Shown here: positions 47,040 through 58,184 of the stretch, one piece after another
How the letters are laid out: each line of letters begins with the position of its first letter
How positions within the stretch are numbered: the first letter of the stretch is position 1
DNA from: Lasiosphaeris hirsuta
Lineage: Eukaryota; Ascomycota; Sordariomycetes; Sordariales; Lasiosphaeriaceae
Length of the DNA: 64,000 bases
Reading direction: 5' to 3'
NCBI GenBank assembly: GCA_030549175.1
Contig: JAUKUA010000004.1
Coordinates: 3,906,001-3,970,000, forward strand
Position numbers and translations under genes: made by a program
Notes under the pieces: generated by a model
What the model was told of the DNA's origin: nothing
Databases searched by the model: none
The model's input: only the letters and a program-made list of their open reading frames with translations

Positions 47040-48160
47040 GACTCTTTTTCATTTTTTTTCTCAATTTCTTGCTCAGAGGCCATTTTGATATCTGATCCTA
47101 TAGATAAGAAAAATACCAGAGTTGTCGGCTAGAGTGGTATTTTTCTTTTTTGTCTTGATTTGTAGCTGGTCAGGAGACCGGTGGTCGGAAGGGCGGAAGA
47201 TAGATGGCTTTTGTTTCCTGTGAAGAACAACTGCACCGTAGAACATGCATTAAACAGCTCGCGCTGTTGGAACCGGCGTATCAGTGACTTGGGATTGCAT
47301 GTTTTAAGGCATATTATATGTATATGCATACATACGTACGTTACATACATTACGTGTGTTGTATAAGTACGCAATGCATATTTCTTTAGGGCTATGTGTT
47401 TATATCTAGATGTATTTATATAATTTAATGATTTGTCCATGTGTCTATGTGTCTGTATGTGTGTGTGTGTGTTTTTTATGTAAGTTTACTTACGTGCTTT
47501 CTTTTGGCTTGCTCAAGATGTCGGTGTATTGTGGGAGGTGTAGTCTCTCGGCTGGATCATTGGCGTGGATGCAGACATTTCATGAGAGCGAAGAGAACTA
47601 CGACCAATTGAGGAGAATGGGTTTAGTCACGATTCAGGTGTAGAGTAGTAGAGGTGGCGGAAAATACCATGCATTGGAATATTTACTAAGACTACGAGTT
47701 ATAGGCCGCCTTTCTGCCTCTCTTACTCCGGGTCGGGGAGTTTGGCCATGGTAGCCAAGAACCCCACCTCCTTTATTTCTGTTCACAAATCCTCCTCCCT
47801 CATTCCCCTCTTCAATCCGACCAAGATTGGATTCCTCGCCATGCAAACTAAACTCCGATCCCAGTCGCCTAACGCCCTTGATCCCTAGTTGAACCCCAAC
47901 AAAGAGATGCAGGGGATATACCAGAGAGACATAGGAAGCCGGCGCGTGAGTGGTATTATTAAACAATAACCCGCAAAGACAAAAAAAGAAAGCAGCCAAA
48001 CCCCCCTTCGCAATGCCGAAAGGAAACAAAAGTAAACAATGCAAGCAAGACCTGCCTGCCGATGGTGTCGACAGTCCCAGAGAGAGGATATGAGCCAGTG
48101 ACGGAATAAATGAAAAACGTCAGGGTATAAGGCATTTCCGTTCCATCATTGGCCGCTCGC
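47040..48160. other. Convergent 3' flanks with microsatellites
   Basis: About 1.1 kb, AT-rich. It holds T-rich runs just after the ATCase stop, an alternating TATA/CATA/CGTA tract (about 47300-47350) and a short TG repeat (about 47457-47472). No gene recognised. Confidence 0.5.
47300..47472. repeat. Simple-sequence region (purine-pyrimidine alternation, TG repeat)
   Basis: Alternating stretches such as TATGTATATGCATACATACG and a (TG)n run near the right end. Non-coding. Confidence 0.7.
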
Positions 48161-49250
48161 TCAGTTGCAAAAGTCCTTCTTCCGCTTTGTTCTCGGCGGT
48201 AAGTGGAGAGATTCACACGTTATCGCAGGCGATTCGCTCTCAGGAAGGTGAAATGCCGCTGTTAGACCGTTGTCGCCGACAGCGAGACTATGGGTTCTGG
48301 CTGGTCCGTTCTCCAACACTGGCGTTTCCGCCGGCGTCATCTGAAGGCCCAGGCCGTAGACGGCTTTGCCTCCCGAACTGACCGATCGGCCATGGGCAGC
48401 ATGGGACTGGGTGTGAACATTGGCGTTGCCGCAATGCAAGGGAAGTAGGACCTGCCTTCCGGCACGGTTCATATCGTCGAGGGCGTCGGCAATCAGACGG
48501 GGATCCCACAAGGGGAGAATCCGGTAGCCGAGGTTCTCCATGATGCATCGCTCCGTAACATTGATTTGCTCGCAAGTCCAAATGTTCTTGCCCCAGACCG
48601 ACTGGTAGAACTGCGTGGGCGAGTGGTGGTCCTCGAGAAACTTGACGGCGATGACGACCGAGGCCAGGATAATGACCTCGGGGTTAACACAGTCGATGTG
48701 CAGCTGGCTGCAACCGCCGCCCGCTACCGGGCTGACGGAAAAGGTGTGGCGCTTGGAATGCTCGGTGATAGAGCCCTCACGCTGCGCCAGGGGGCAAAGC
48801 AGGCGCCAATTGAGCGAGAACTTCGAGCTCAGCGAGTCTAGGATGCACACGGCGAGGGCAATGGTGCCCAATGGGAGGTCGGCGCTGGTGAGTATCTCGT
48901 GGACGAGGGCGACGGAGGGGGGTGCCAAGGAGGCGGCGGGCGGGACGAGATTGACCAGATGAACCGCCGGGCCTATTGCGAGAAGCACTGTCAGCAGAGT
49001 TCCGGGCCAATAGTGACGTAGCTGCTTCTATTGTCTTGTTGCAGCGAGGGGGAGACGAACCTAGCAGGGCCGAGTCCAGGAGACCTCCATCTTCCAGGAA
49101 GCTCCTTGGACTCTGCGTTGCCGACGAGTCGTGTGACGAGGGCGGGGGTGTAGGGAGGTTCGACAAGGGGCGGTAGGTGCGGGCAAAGTACTCCTCGTCG
49201 ATATCGAAGTCGTCGTCGTCCGAAAAGTCGGGCTCGAGTCGTCTCGCCAT
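48161..49250 (-). CDS. Cyclin-fold protein (possible PCL-type cyclin)
   Basis: Exons are 49061-49250 and 48161-48972 with an 88-nt intron (GTTCGT...CAATAG, GCTGACAG branch), giving 333 residues from MARRLEPDFSDDDDFDIDEE. The acidic, Pro/Ser-rich N-terminus (PTPPPSSHDSS) is disordered. The cyclin box lies at about 75-230: DLPLGTIALAVCILDSLSS, VIILASVVIAVKFLEDHHSP, QSVWGKNIWTCEQINVTERC and IMENLGYRILPLWDPRLIAD. The pattern of a helix holding AVKFLED, followed by a Trp-containing loop and E-x-x-IMENLGYRI, is that of cyclin N-domains that bind a CDK. The exact class is unclear; a Pho85/PCL-type partner is a guess. The tail ends in basic PPRTKRKKDFCN, a possible nuclear signal. Confidence 0.75.
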
Positions 49251-52200
49251 GGCTTCCGGATCTCAGGGAGGGAGGGCGTCGTGTTTCTCGCTCTTTGGCC
49301 ACTTATATCTCGGTCGGTATGATTCAGGGTTGCCGGTTGCCAGTGCTTCCAACGGGGCACAGCTTAGGAGAGCAGGCCGGAGAGCTGCTCATATTCACCA
49401 GAAAAGATTGACGCTGGCAACAATGTTGTTCGTGTTGTTCGAATCACGCGGTGTGCTGCTGCGGGCCAGACTTCGGCCGTCTCACAGAGAAGACGGCGAT
49501 GGCGTGGGGCCGGGTATGATAATGCAGATTTTGGTTGCTGGATCCTGAGTGCTGGACGCTGGGCACTGGTTGTTTTGGGGGGAGGGGGGCGAGAGGGGGG
49601 AGGAAGCCACCGAACACGAGATCTCGAGTCGCACGCAACAGAGCAATAGAACAAGACGGTTGTGGGTAGAAAAGCTGGCTGCTGGTCGGAGCAAACGAGA
49701 GAAGGCGGACCAGGAGACGGGGAATGGCAGGGTAATAATAGTAGTCGAGCGAGGGACTTTGCATGCACCCAAGGCACCTTCATAAGCTGAGCGAGGGGGA
49801 GCTCGAGATGAGGCCAGGGGACCTCTGGTGGATGGCCGTCTGCAGTCTGCAGAGCGCACTTGGAGGCTGGCTCGGCAGGTGTTTTGTCAGATGTTTCCCG
49901 TCCGACTGCGGGTGTGTGGATGCCAGCCGCCTGGCGCTCACTGGGCGCTGGCCGCTCTGGCGTCAGACCCCCTTGGCCCAGGGCCTAGTGCCCCTGCCTT
50001 TCGAGTGTCGCTAGGCCGGATTCTGCTCGAGATCGCCGTGCCGCCCATCGACACGATTCTCGATCCGCCGACGGGGGGTCGCTTTCTTCGAGAAGACAAA
50101 GAAGCAGGGTGCTAGATCCTGGCCCAGCAGGGAGGCATCCGTGAGGCTGAACCCGTACCCCGTATCGTCTTCATTCTGGTTACTTCCAGGATGTTTCCAG
50201 GACTCGAGACACGAGGACGACGTGGACAAAGGGTCGGACAGTAGGGCCCCGTCAGAGACCCGTCTCGAGAACGCCCTAGGGTGGTGGAGTTCGGTGCGCC
50301 TTTTCGCGCCTTTTCGCGCCCGTGGCAGAGGGCGGCAGCACGGCGGATGCAGCCACTGGAGCCAGGTTTTCTCAGGCGTGCGGGCGGTGTGCCCTGCCCC
50401 AGAATAGGGCATCTGTGGGGCATCGAAGGGGGACGAGGCGTCTGCACCGCAGGCTCGAAAAGGACGACAGCAGCAGACAACAGCAGCAGTTGCCGGCCAC
50501 GGCAGAGGAGGAGGCGCAAAGGGGAATGGGAGAACTGGCTAAAGGACTGCGCTGACGACTGCTCAATCTGGATGAAAAGGGCAGCCGCACGTTCACGTCA
50601 CCAGCGTCGGACGGGAGTTGGAGCGATGGGAAACAAGACGGGATATGGGGATATGGGAATGTGGGGAGCGGCCTGGGGGACGGATGCACAGGAAAAGACA
50701 GCAAAGCAATTGGTGCAACTGGTGCAATCTGGAAGTGTGGTGCTTTCCGGGTTCGTCTGCGTCTTCTCTTGCATAATGACCCTGGCATTTTGTGCCATAG
50801 CACTATAATCTTTCAACCGACTCTTTGCAGCGTCTTCCCTTGCGACCTCACGACTTCGTTCCATACGTCCGATTTAGGATTTAGGGGCAGAGCTGACGAC
50901 CGACAACAGATCGGTAGCGCCCGACGAGCCGGCAAGGTTGGCCAGTCACGCCAAGTTCAAGCGTGCCCGCATGGTATGGCTGCCCCAGCGGGCGTGCAGT
51001 TCTCGCTCCACGAGCATAACTGCCAACCGGTGGGACACAGCATTCCTGGCAGCTGATGCCCGGATCCGTTTGGTTGCAGCCAGCTCGTACCGTACAACCC
51101 CACTCCAGGTATCCCTCAATTCCGCCGATAACCGTCTTCTCCCCGTCAAGAAGCGGCGCGTCGGAGACCCGGACTCTGACGCGGCTTCGGAGCCCGAATT
51201 TTCGGCTTCCCCCTACCACTGCGGCCGATCCAAGACTGATTCAAACGACTCCTCCTCTCGCCCCCTCCACCACAAACATTGATCGATTCCATATCTTAAC
51301 CGAAGACAGCGATCGCAGGCCACAACCCTGAAAATTCGCGGCGATCTAGACCCCAGCGGCTCCTCTTGCGGTATGTCGGGACTCGAGCCATATTGAGACC
51401 GTTTCTGAGCTATCCTTCACTCTTCCGCCCCCGGCTGGCCGAATGGGTGTTGAGGCGAGGAATGTGGTGTGGAGGGCGATGCGGGCGGCAGATGAATGAC
51501 CCTCCCGTGCCTCCCTCCCTCCACTCCCCCCCCCTCCCCATCTTTCCCCGGGCTCGCCTAGACCGCTTGCAATTTCATGGCGTTGCTTGTCTTTTTGCTT
51601 GTCTGCTGATTGTCCAATCAACTAAAAGACTGAGTTTTTCTGGGGTACATGGCATGCTATAATCCCAATATGTGTACAGCTCCCAAGCCCCGTCTCTCCG
51701 GGTTTACTCCCTCATTAAGTGCAATCACCCCATAGATTGCCTGCCGCACAGCACAAGGTAACGATATGAGGTAAGCCAAATCAACATCGGAGGGAGAAAA
51801 AAAACAAGAGAGGGTGCGTGGCCCTCCTTATTTTTCTCGGCTGTTACTTGAGGCTCCGCAACAAACTCGCTCTGCCTTACGAGAGTTGTAAATATACCCG
51901 CCAGTCGGGTGCTTGCCAGATCAAGGGTCGCCATCCTCCTGCCCTGGACTGCCGGTCTAGACTGCCGAGGTTGCCGAAAACCATTGGTACATACATACCT
52001 GTCCGTTCGTATACGGCCAATCAACCATGTTTCATGACTATTTGCACGACTAGCGTGTCTACCAGCGTGTTGAAAGTGCAATGTCCTGAGGGGGGCTGTG
52101 AGTATAACCTTGAAGCCACAACTATATAGAATAGAAACCATCTCCCCTCCATCCAGGGTAGCATTCCATGGAAAATATAAAAAGTAAAAAGTGTGGTTGG

Positions 52201-53396
52201 TACCTCGGAGAGGTAGGTGTGCACCGGACCTGATCGACATGCAAGTTCTGTCGCATATGCGTACTGCTGTCCCGTTCCCATCACACCCCCTTCCCTCGCC
52301 CCTTTGTCGGAGCGTGGTCGGGAGCGACACATCCGGTCTGACCTCCAGACAGCTGCTCATACATCACAAGCTCTTTTTTCCTGCCTTCTCACTCCAGCCC
52401 ATTCACAGACTCAATCCAACCCCCCCCCCCCCCCCCCCCCCGGCTCAGCAAGCTTCTCAAGTCTCTCTCTCTCATCTGCTTTGTCTCACATATTCCTCTC
52501 CAGTCTGGACACCGTGGTTCGTGTTTTTGGGTTTTCTTTTCTTAATTCCTAATGTAGTCCTATCACCCATGATAAAATCATGGGCGGATTATCGAGACAA
52601 ACATATCCACCACTTTGACAATTTCCCGCATCTCCCGTAGCAATCTCAGAAAAAAAGTATCCATTCTCGTTATTTGCTCATTTGACAGAGGAAGTGCGGA
52701 AAATAAGGAAACAACTTTGGCCCCTCCAGTCCCATCCATCCTCTTTCGCCGCCGCCCATAAAAAGAAAAAGACACTAAAGCCCATACATTTCTCTCAAAT
52801 TCTTCTTTAGTCTACCCGAGTAAATGAACACCAGCTTATCGATATGAAGGAAATAGATAATGAAAAAAGGAAGTTCGGTACCATGAGAGTGTTATGTGTG
52901 TTGGAAAGAAACCCGTGAGATAGATGTGTAAGCAGCAAAAAGTATGAACAACCCTTTCGCCAAAATGCTTTTGGGTAGCCCCTGGATCCTCCCCCCCCCT
53001 TGATCAACCCCTATTCCAGATACCCGAGCCCCAAAGTCACAGCTATTAGTTTGTCTCTATCTCACGAATCAATCCCTCCAAGCACATAATTTTCTGTTGT
53101 CTCTCAGTCGTCTTCATGGTTTGTCGGATATTGTCGGGAAAGGCATGATGATGATGAGTGGTGGTGGTAGTCGTAGTCGAGTCGGTCGATTGGTAGATGG
53201 CGTCTCAGTTTACTCCTTGAGAACGAGGACTTTGAAGAAGAAAAACCCAGGATTAGTCTGCGTCCGGCGAAAAGAAAGTGTCTTGCGCATGAGTGTTCCC
53301 GGAGAGAGAGAAAGAAAGCAATGGTATTTGGCGATTGGCGGCAGGCGGCGGCGTTCGTGTCGGGTCGGAGCGGAGAGGCATCGGCTGTCAGCCCCC
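49251..53396. other. Gene-free block of 4.1 kb
   Basis: This is the longest block without a called gene. It contains a 10-nt tandem duplication (TTTTCGCGCC twice, 50301-50320) and a C22 tract (52420-52441) within a strongly CT-rich segment (about 52370-52510) that resembles a fungal core promoter without a following frame. Open frames (for example 50938-51282) lack an ATG start or domain support. Confidence 0.45.
52420..52441. repeat. C22 homopolymer tract
   Basis: An uninterrupted run of 22 C inside a CT-rich stretch, non-coding. Confidence 0.9.
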
Positions 53397-54176
53397 TTAA
53401 GGGAGAGAGCTGCTGCCCTCTTGAGCGTCCTGCTCAGCGGCAGTGACGACGCCAGTGTCGGGCGCAGAGGTGACAGCGGCGCCGCCGGAGACATCGGAGA
53501 CGACGCCAGGCGCAGCTGCTCCCGAGAGGACATCTCCCGAAAGGCCCGTTGAGAGGCCAGACGAAAGACCCCCCGACAGGCCAGAACCGAAGACACCGTT
53601 GAGGCCGCCACCGAAAGGCAAGACTGGGGTGTGTGAACACACACTTGGAAATCAAAGGAGGGCGATGTTTTTCTGACTCTTATCTCGGGAACAGACAGGC
53701 ACGTGCAATTGAAGCTATGAGAAGTATCACTTACCCTGCGAGGCGATCGTCTGGACCTGTGTCACGACCTGGGGAGCAATGAATTGCTGGAGATCGAGGA
53801 CGCCAACTTGCTGCTGGAGGAGTCCGAGCTGGAGGCCACCGAATTGCAGGCTGGAGAGGTCAAAGCCGTTGAAGAGACCCTGCTGGCCCAAGAGGAGAAG
53901 ATCCTGGAGCTGCTGGAGCTGGAGCAGGGCCTGGATATCGAACTGGTTGCCCTGGAACAGGTTCGAGAACTGGAGGATGTCAAAGTTGTTGACCTGGCCG
54001 AGAGAGCCGAGGAGGTTGAGGTCCAGCGAGTTGACGTTGAGCAGGTAGTTCAGGTTGACCTGGTTGAAGTTGTTGAGGCCATTGAGCTGAGAAAGGTCGA
54101 AGGCGGAGCGCTTCTCGGTGGGAGCAGCAGAGACGAGGGTGGCAAGAGCCGAAACGATGACAGTGGAGAACTTCAT
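53397..54176 (-). CDS. Secreted Leu/Asn/Gln-rich protein A (unknown family)
   Basis: Exons are 53735-54176 and 53397-53623 with a 111-nt phase-1 intron (GTAAGT...CACCCCAG), giving 222 residues. MKFSTVIVSALATLVSAAP is a textbook signal peptide, followed by TEKR, a likely Kex2 site at about residue 23. Residues 25-145 are built of Leu-x-x-Leu, Asn and Gln patterns (NGLNNFNQVNLNYLLNVNSL, LLQLQQLQDLLLLGQQGL), with almost no charge and no cysteine after the signal. The second exon encodes a Gly/Ser-rich then Ala/Val/Asp tail (LNGVFGSGLSGGLSSGLSTG). No GPI signal or enzyme motif is seen. It is related in plan to the gene at 57172-58184. A structural or surface-assembling role is inferred. Confidence 0.75.
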
Positions 54177-57171
54177 TTTGCTGGTGGTGTGGGAGTGAAT
54201 GACTCGGGTCAAACGAAGAAGATTAAAGAATTAGAGATAGGAGCACAGCTGTAGGCGGCGTGTTAGAGAGAAGGTGGCATTGCGAAGAGGATGGCAAACA
54301 CAAACCTCAAAAATGTTCAAAAATGAAGGAGTGAAGAGAACAACGAGCACAGCTGTTGAGTTGATAGTCAGTGTCTTGTTCCAAGTGTCAGTCCATGAAT
54401 GGAAGGGATGCTCACCTCTGAAGAATGAATGACTGTAAGAGATGATGGGACTGGTGGTGATGAGATGAGGAAACAAAAGACAGAAGATGCCGTCCTCCAG
54501 TCTGTGTTATATACAGTCCTGACCGGCCGTGGCGACATGCAGCGGCATGGCCAAGGCATGAGCAGCAGCCGCCTGCCAAGAATTTCAGGGACGCAAGAGT
54601 CTATTCGGAAGGGAGGGCGAGCAGGCATCCGGAGCGTATCAGATGTCAGGCTGTCAAGCGTGAATGGACGGAAACGGATCGGGTAAAACAGACCATGGGC
54701 CCAGGTCGAGGGGCGCGGAGAGCGCGGCGGGAAACAGAGGACCGAGAGTCTAGCTGCAGACAGGGCAGGGCAGAGGCGAGCAGCCAGCCTTCCGTCGAGG
54801 CTGGGCTAAGGGTATGGGGCATGGGGTCCCGACATAGCGAGGAGAGAGGAACATCGACCGCCGAGACCAGGGTAGTCATCTTGGCACGGGCTCTTGGTCT
54901 AGACAGAGGCGCTGGAGAGGCACTGCAGCTAGAGGCACAGCGTTGGGTAGTATGAGGATCGTGAACAAAACCCGAGACTGCTGCGACGTCATGCACGGAA
55001 GGCTCAGCGGCCGGACCCAAATTTGGGTCGAGGTAGGGGGAGTGGCGGGGGGGTACCTGGCAGTTCTGGCAGCTCACGGGGAAACAAGACGACCTACTGG
55101 GGGGGAGGAGAATGCTTGACCAGGCGGAGGTTAACCTTAGTCGAGGATAGCTATGTTCTAGTGTCGTCTGGCCAAGCCACGGGTACTGTCGCTGCCTTCT
55201 TGGCCAGAGTGGGGATGGGGTGTCTGAGGTTTAGGGGAGACATTGTTTCTGGGGACGGCGGTGCTGGTAAACGCAGGTACCGTCTGATGTCTGAAGTGCG
55301 GTGCCAAGAGAAAAATGGCCGCATACGGCGAGACCAGAGTGCTTCAATAGCAGTATCTTCCCTGATCGACGTCGAGGATGGCCAGCCTGTTTCGCAGTGT
55401 TTCGATGGAGCAAAGCGCACCCAGCAACGATGTGATGCGGACTGCAGATGCCCAGCTCAGCGTCCAGCTCGATGCCCAGCCCGGATGCCCAGACGTCGCT
55501 TTTGGGATGAGGCAACAGCGATGCGAGCCTAGGTGGGATGGCAGCTGGTCACCTGCTTGGAGGCGAGACTAAACGGGCGAGTTTGACAGGGGGCGACAGG
55601 ATACCTTAGGATTGGGGGGAAATTGGGGGGTCGACAATTGAGGCTCGAGGGCCGAGGTGCGTCTGTCGCGCCAACAGTCCGGTCGGGCGTGCAGGTGGTT
55701 CGAGATGGAGGGTCAGTGGGTGAGGGTTGGCAGCGCGATCCCTCCTCACCACTGGTATCCATGTCTTAGCCTCAGTTAAGCTTACCACATCAACTTTACT
55801 GCCGAAGCAAATCAGCGTGCGCGTGCCAGCTAGAGCTCTGTTTCAAACTGCTGTCTTGTGCCTGCCAAGAGCGTTGGACGTGCTGTGGCTAAATGTGTTG
55901 GTGTGCTGCAGCGCCGAAAGAGGCTGAAGGGTGCGATGCCGATTAGCAGGAAGGACCCCTGTAACTCCGGGGGTGTTGGGGGGGGGGGGGGGGGGGGTGT
56001 TTGGGGGCGCACTCGACATGCGAATTGAGAACGCTGATTGGGCTCCTGGTCCAGCACACGGCCCCAGCGTCCAAGCACCTCTCTTCAGGCTCCGCTTTGC
56101 AACCCGACTTGTCGCAGATGACAGAAGTGAAGCAAATCCGGTCCATGCCATTGCCATCAAAGCGGCAGCTTTTGCGCCTTCTGCAGCATCTCAGGCTCGC
56201 CTCACCTGATGTCTATTTTGCCTGTGCCGCCGGAACTGCAGTCTTCCCGGGACGTTGCAACCTCATCTACTTACCTCCTGGATTCCAACTTGGGGTCTAC
56301 TTCCTCTACTTCCTGTGGTGATTGCGTCATTGTCGCAATCCCGCCCGCCATCCCAGCGCAATTATGCCACAGACGTGTTTGGCCTGATCTTCAGCTCTCT
56401 ACGAGGTAGTACTGCAGGTAAAGGATTCCCGTTTCATTCAAACTACCAGGTGTTGCGCGCTTTCCTTGATCCCCTCGGGCAGCCTTCCATGCGTCTCGCC
56501 TGTCTATCTGCTGCTGATCACCTGAAGAAAATGTCCGGCCCCAAAATTAGCATCGCTTGCCAAGTTCCAAGTCCCCATTGCCATTGATCCCATCGTTCAT
56601 CCCAAGATTGCCGCCGCATCTAGCAGCCGAGCAGTAAAGCCCCAGATTTCAACTGCGATGTACAGTACAAGTACAGCGAAAACGCCCGAACGTGCAGCGA
56701 GCCCGCGTTGAACAACCCCATACAATAATCCATGTAAGCGAAGAAACACCAAAGGTAAAGAATAAGGATAAGGTAGAGAGGTAAGGAATATACGGGTAGC
56801 GAAATAGCCTTCTGATGTTGCGGTTGCTGTGGAGTCCCAGCCCCAGGGTCGCTATCACACTCCTCTGTCCACACCCCAGCCAAAGCACAGGCCAGGCCAG
56901 GGTCGCCGTGTGATGGGATGTGACAGTGGCCCGAACTCCGTTTTTTTTTCTTTTTCAGGCCCCTTTCCCCAACCCCTGCTAGGTGATAACCTTATATCGA
57001 CCCAGATATTGCTTCCGGGCTTCCGTTGGAGGGTTTTGATACTTTTTTGCCAACAAGATCCGGTCTCCGTAGTCTTGGCCGAACCAAAACAAGCCCTTGC
57101 GGGAGACGAAGCCCGAAAAGGGGGAGGGGTTTCGTTTGTCGGGGAGGACTCCTATCCTCTAGAGACATCCA
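54177..57171. other. Gene-free block between the two secreted-protein genes
   Basis: About 3 kb. The left end is the promoter/leader of secreted protein A. A G20 tract lies at 55978-55997. The many open frames on both strands lack start context and domain signals; none is called. Confidence 0.45.
55978..55997. repeat. G20 homopolymer tract
   Basis: An uninterrupted run of 20 G flanked by further G-rich sequence (GGGGGTGTTGGG to the left, TGTTTGGGGG to the right), non-coding. Confidence 0.9.
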
Positions 57172-58184
57172 CTAGCGTGTGAAGTCCGACAGGTTCTCGC
57201 TGCCGTTGTTGCCTGTCTCGACAACTGGCTCAGCTGCGGGTTCGGCAGCTGGGCCAGCAGCAGCAGGAGCGGCGCTGGCGGCGGCGGGGACAACGCTTGC
57301 AGCAGCAGCAGGTGCAGCGGCGGGCGCGGCGGCGGGGACGGCGCTGGCAACAGCCGGGGCTGCGGAAGCTTCCGCCGGGCTCGTACCGATAGCCGCAGGC
57401 GCAACGGATGCAACAGATGCAACAGACGCAACGGTTGTAGAAGCGACGGATGCGTCTGCCGTGGCACTTGTGAATGCGGCCTCGGATGCAAAAGCTGCTG
57501 GGTCTGCCGTAGCAATGCTGAACGTGTTCTCGTTTCCAATCGCGGCATCGTCAACGGCTCCCTGCCCCTGGCTGAAGGCTTCGCATTGCCGCTTCCCCTT
57601 CAGGTTTCGTCTCAAGACGGCCCGCTTCATCGTCTTCTTCGCCTTCTTGACTTCGCGCTTGAAGACACCTAGATTTCGTGTCAGAGTGCATTTGGTAGAT
57701 ATTTCGACCCAAACTACAACATACCGAAGTTGAACCCGCCACCAAACGCACGGCCGCTGTTGATGAGGTTTGAAATACCGCCAAGGCTAACAAAGCCTAG
57801 CTGCTGTAGCTGCTGCAGTTGAGCGAGCTGCAGGAAGAGATCCAAGTCATTATTCAGGCCGAGACCCAGGATGCTGTTGAGGTCGAGGGCATTGTTCAAG
57901 CACAGGTTTGCCAACAATGACTGAATAGCCTGCGCAACCGAGTCTTGGCTGCTAAAATCGACGTTCTGGAGGTCGAGTCCATCAACATTCAGGTCGTTCA
58001 GGTTCAGCCCATCCAAACTCCCGATATCGAAGTCGGCGGCACTGCTGTTGAAGGAGGAGGAGGAGCCATTGAAGAGGTTCGCGCCCAAGTTTAGGTTTCC
58101 GCCCTCGCCCACGAGGTTCGCGAGATTTGCGAGGTTAAGGGCCGACGCCAGGCCGGCGGAGTATAGAAGGGTGAGAAACTTCAT
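57172..58184 (-). CDS. Secreted Leu/Asn-rich protein B with basic linker and Ala-rich tail (unknown family)
   Basis: Exons are 57725-58184 and 57172-57668 with a 56-nt phase-1 intron (GTATGT...AATCTAG), giving 318 residues. MKFLTLLYSAGLASALNLAN is a signal peptide. Residues 17-150 are Leu/Asn/Asp/Gly-rich (LDGLNLNDLNVDGLDLQNVD; DLFLQLAQLQQLQQLG), ending FGGGFNFG at the splice. A strongly basic stretch then follows (FKREVKKAKKTMKRAVLRRN, then KGKRQC, about 156-183) with several dibasic sites where Kex2-type proteases could cut. The last 130 residues are a low-complexity Ala/Val/Ser/Pro region (TTVASVASVASVAP; AAAPAAAPAAAASV). Signal, QLQQLQ motif and phase-1 intron match the gene at 53397-54176, so a tandem-paralogue origin is likely. 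Function is unknown. Confidence 0.75.

Noticed and set aside
50938..51282. 115-codon frame ending in a Ser/Asp-rich segment
   Set aside because: Begins with TTG, no domain, and no splice partner found; could be chance.
53784..54254. Long acidic Leu/Glu-rich plus-strand frame opposite secreted protein A
   Set aside because: It is the antisense image of a Leu/Asn/Gln-rich gene, which removes stops on the other strand. The minus strand has the signal peptide and splice sites.
57179..57733. Ala-rich 184-codon plus-strand frame opposite secreted protein B
   Set aside because: Antisense shadow of the Ala/Ser/Val-rich exon; it crosses the intron of the true gene and lacks independent support.
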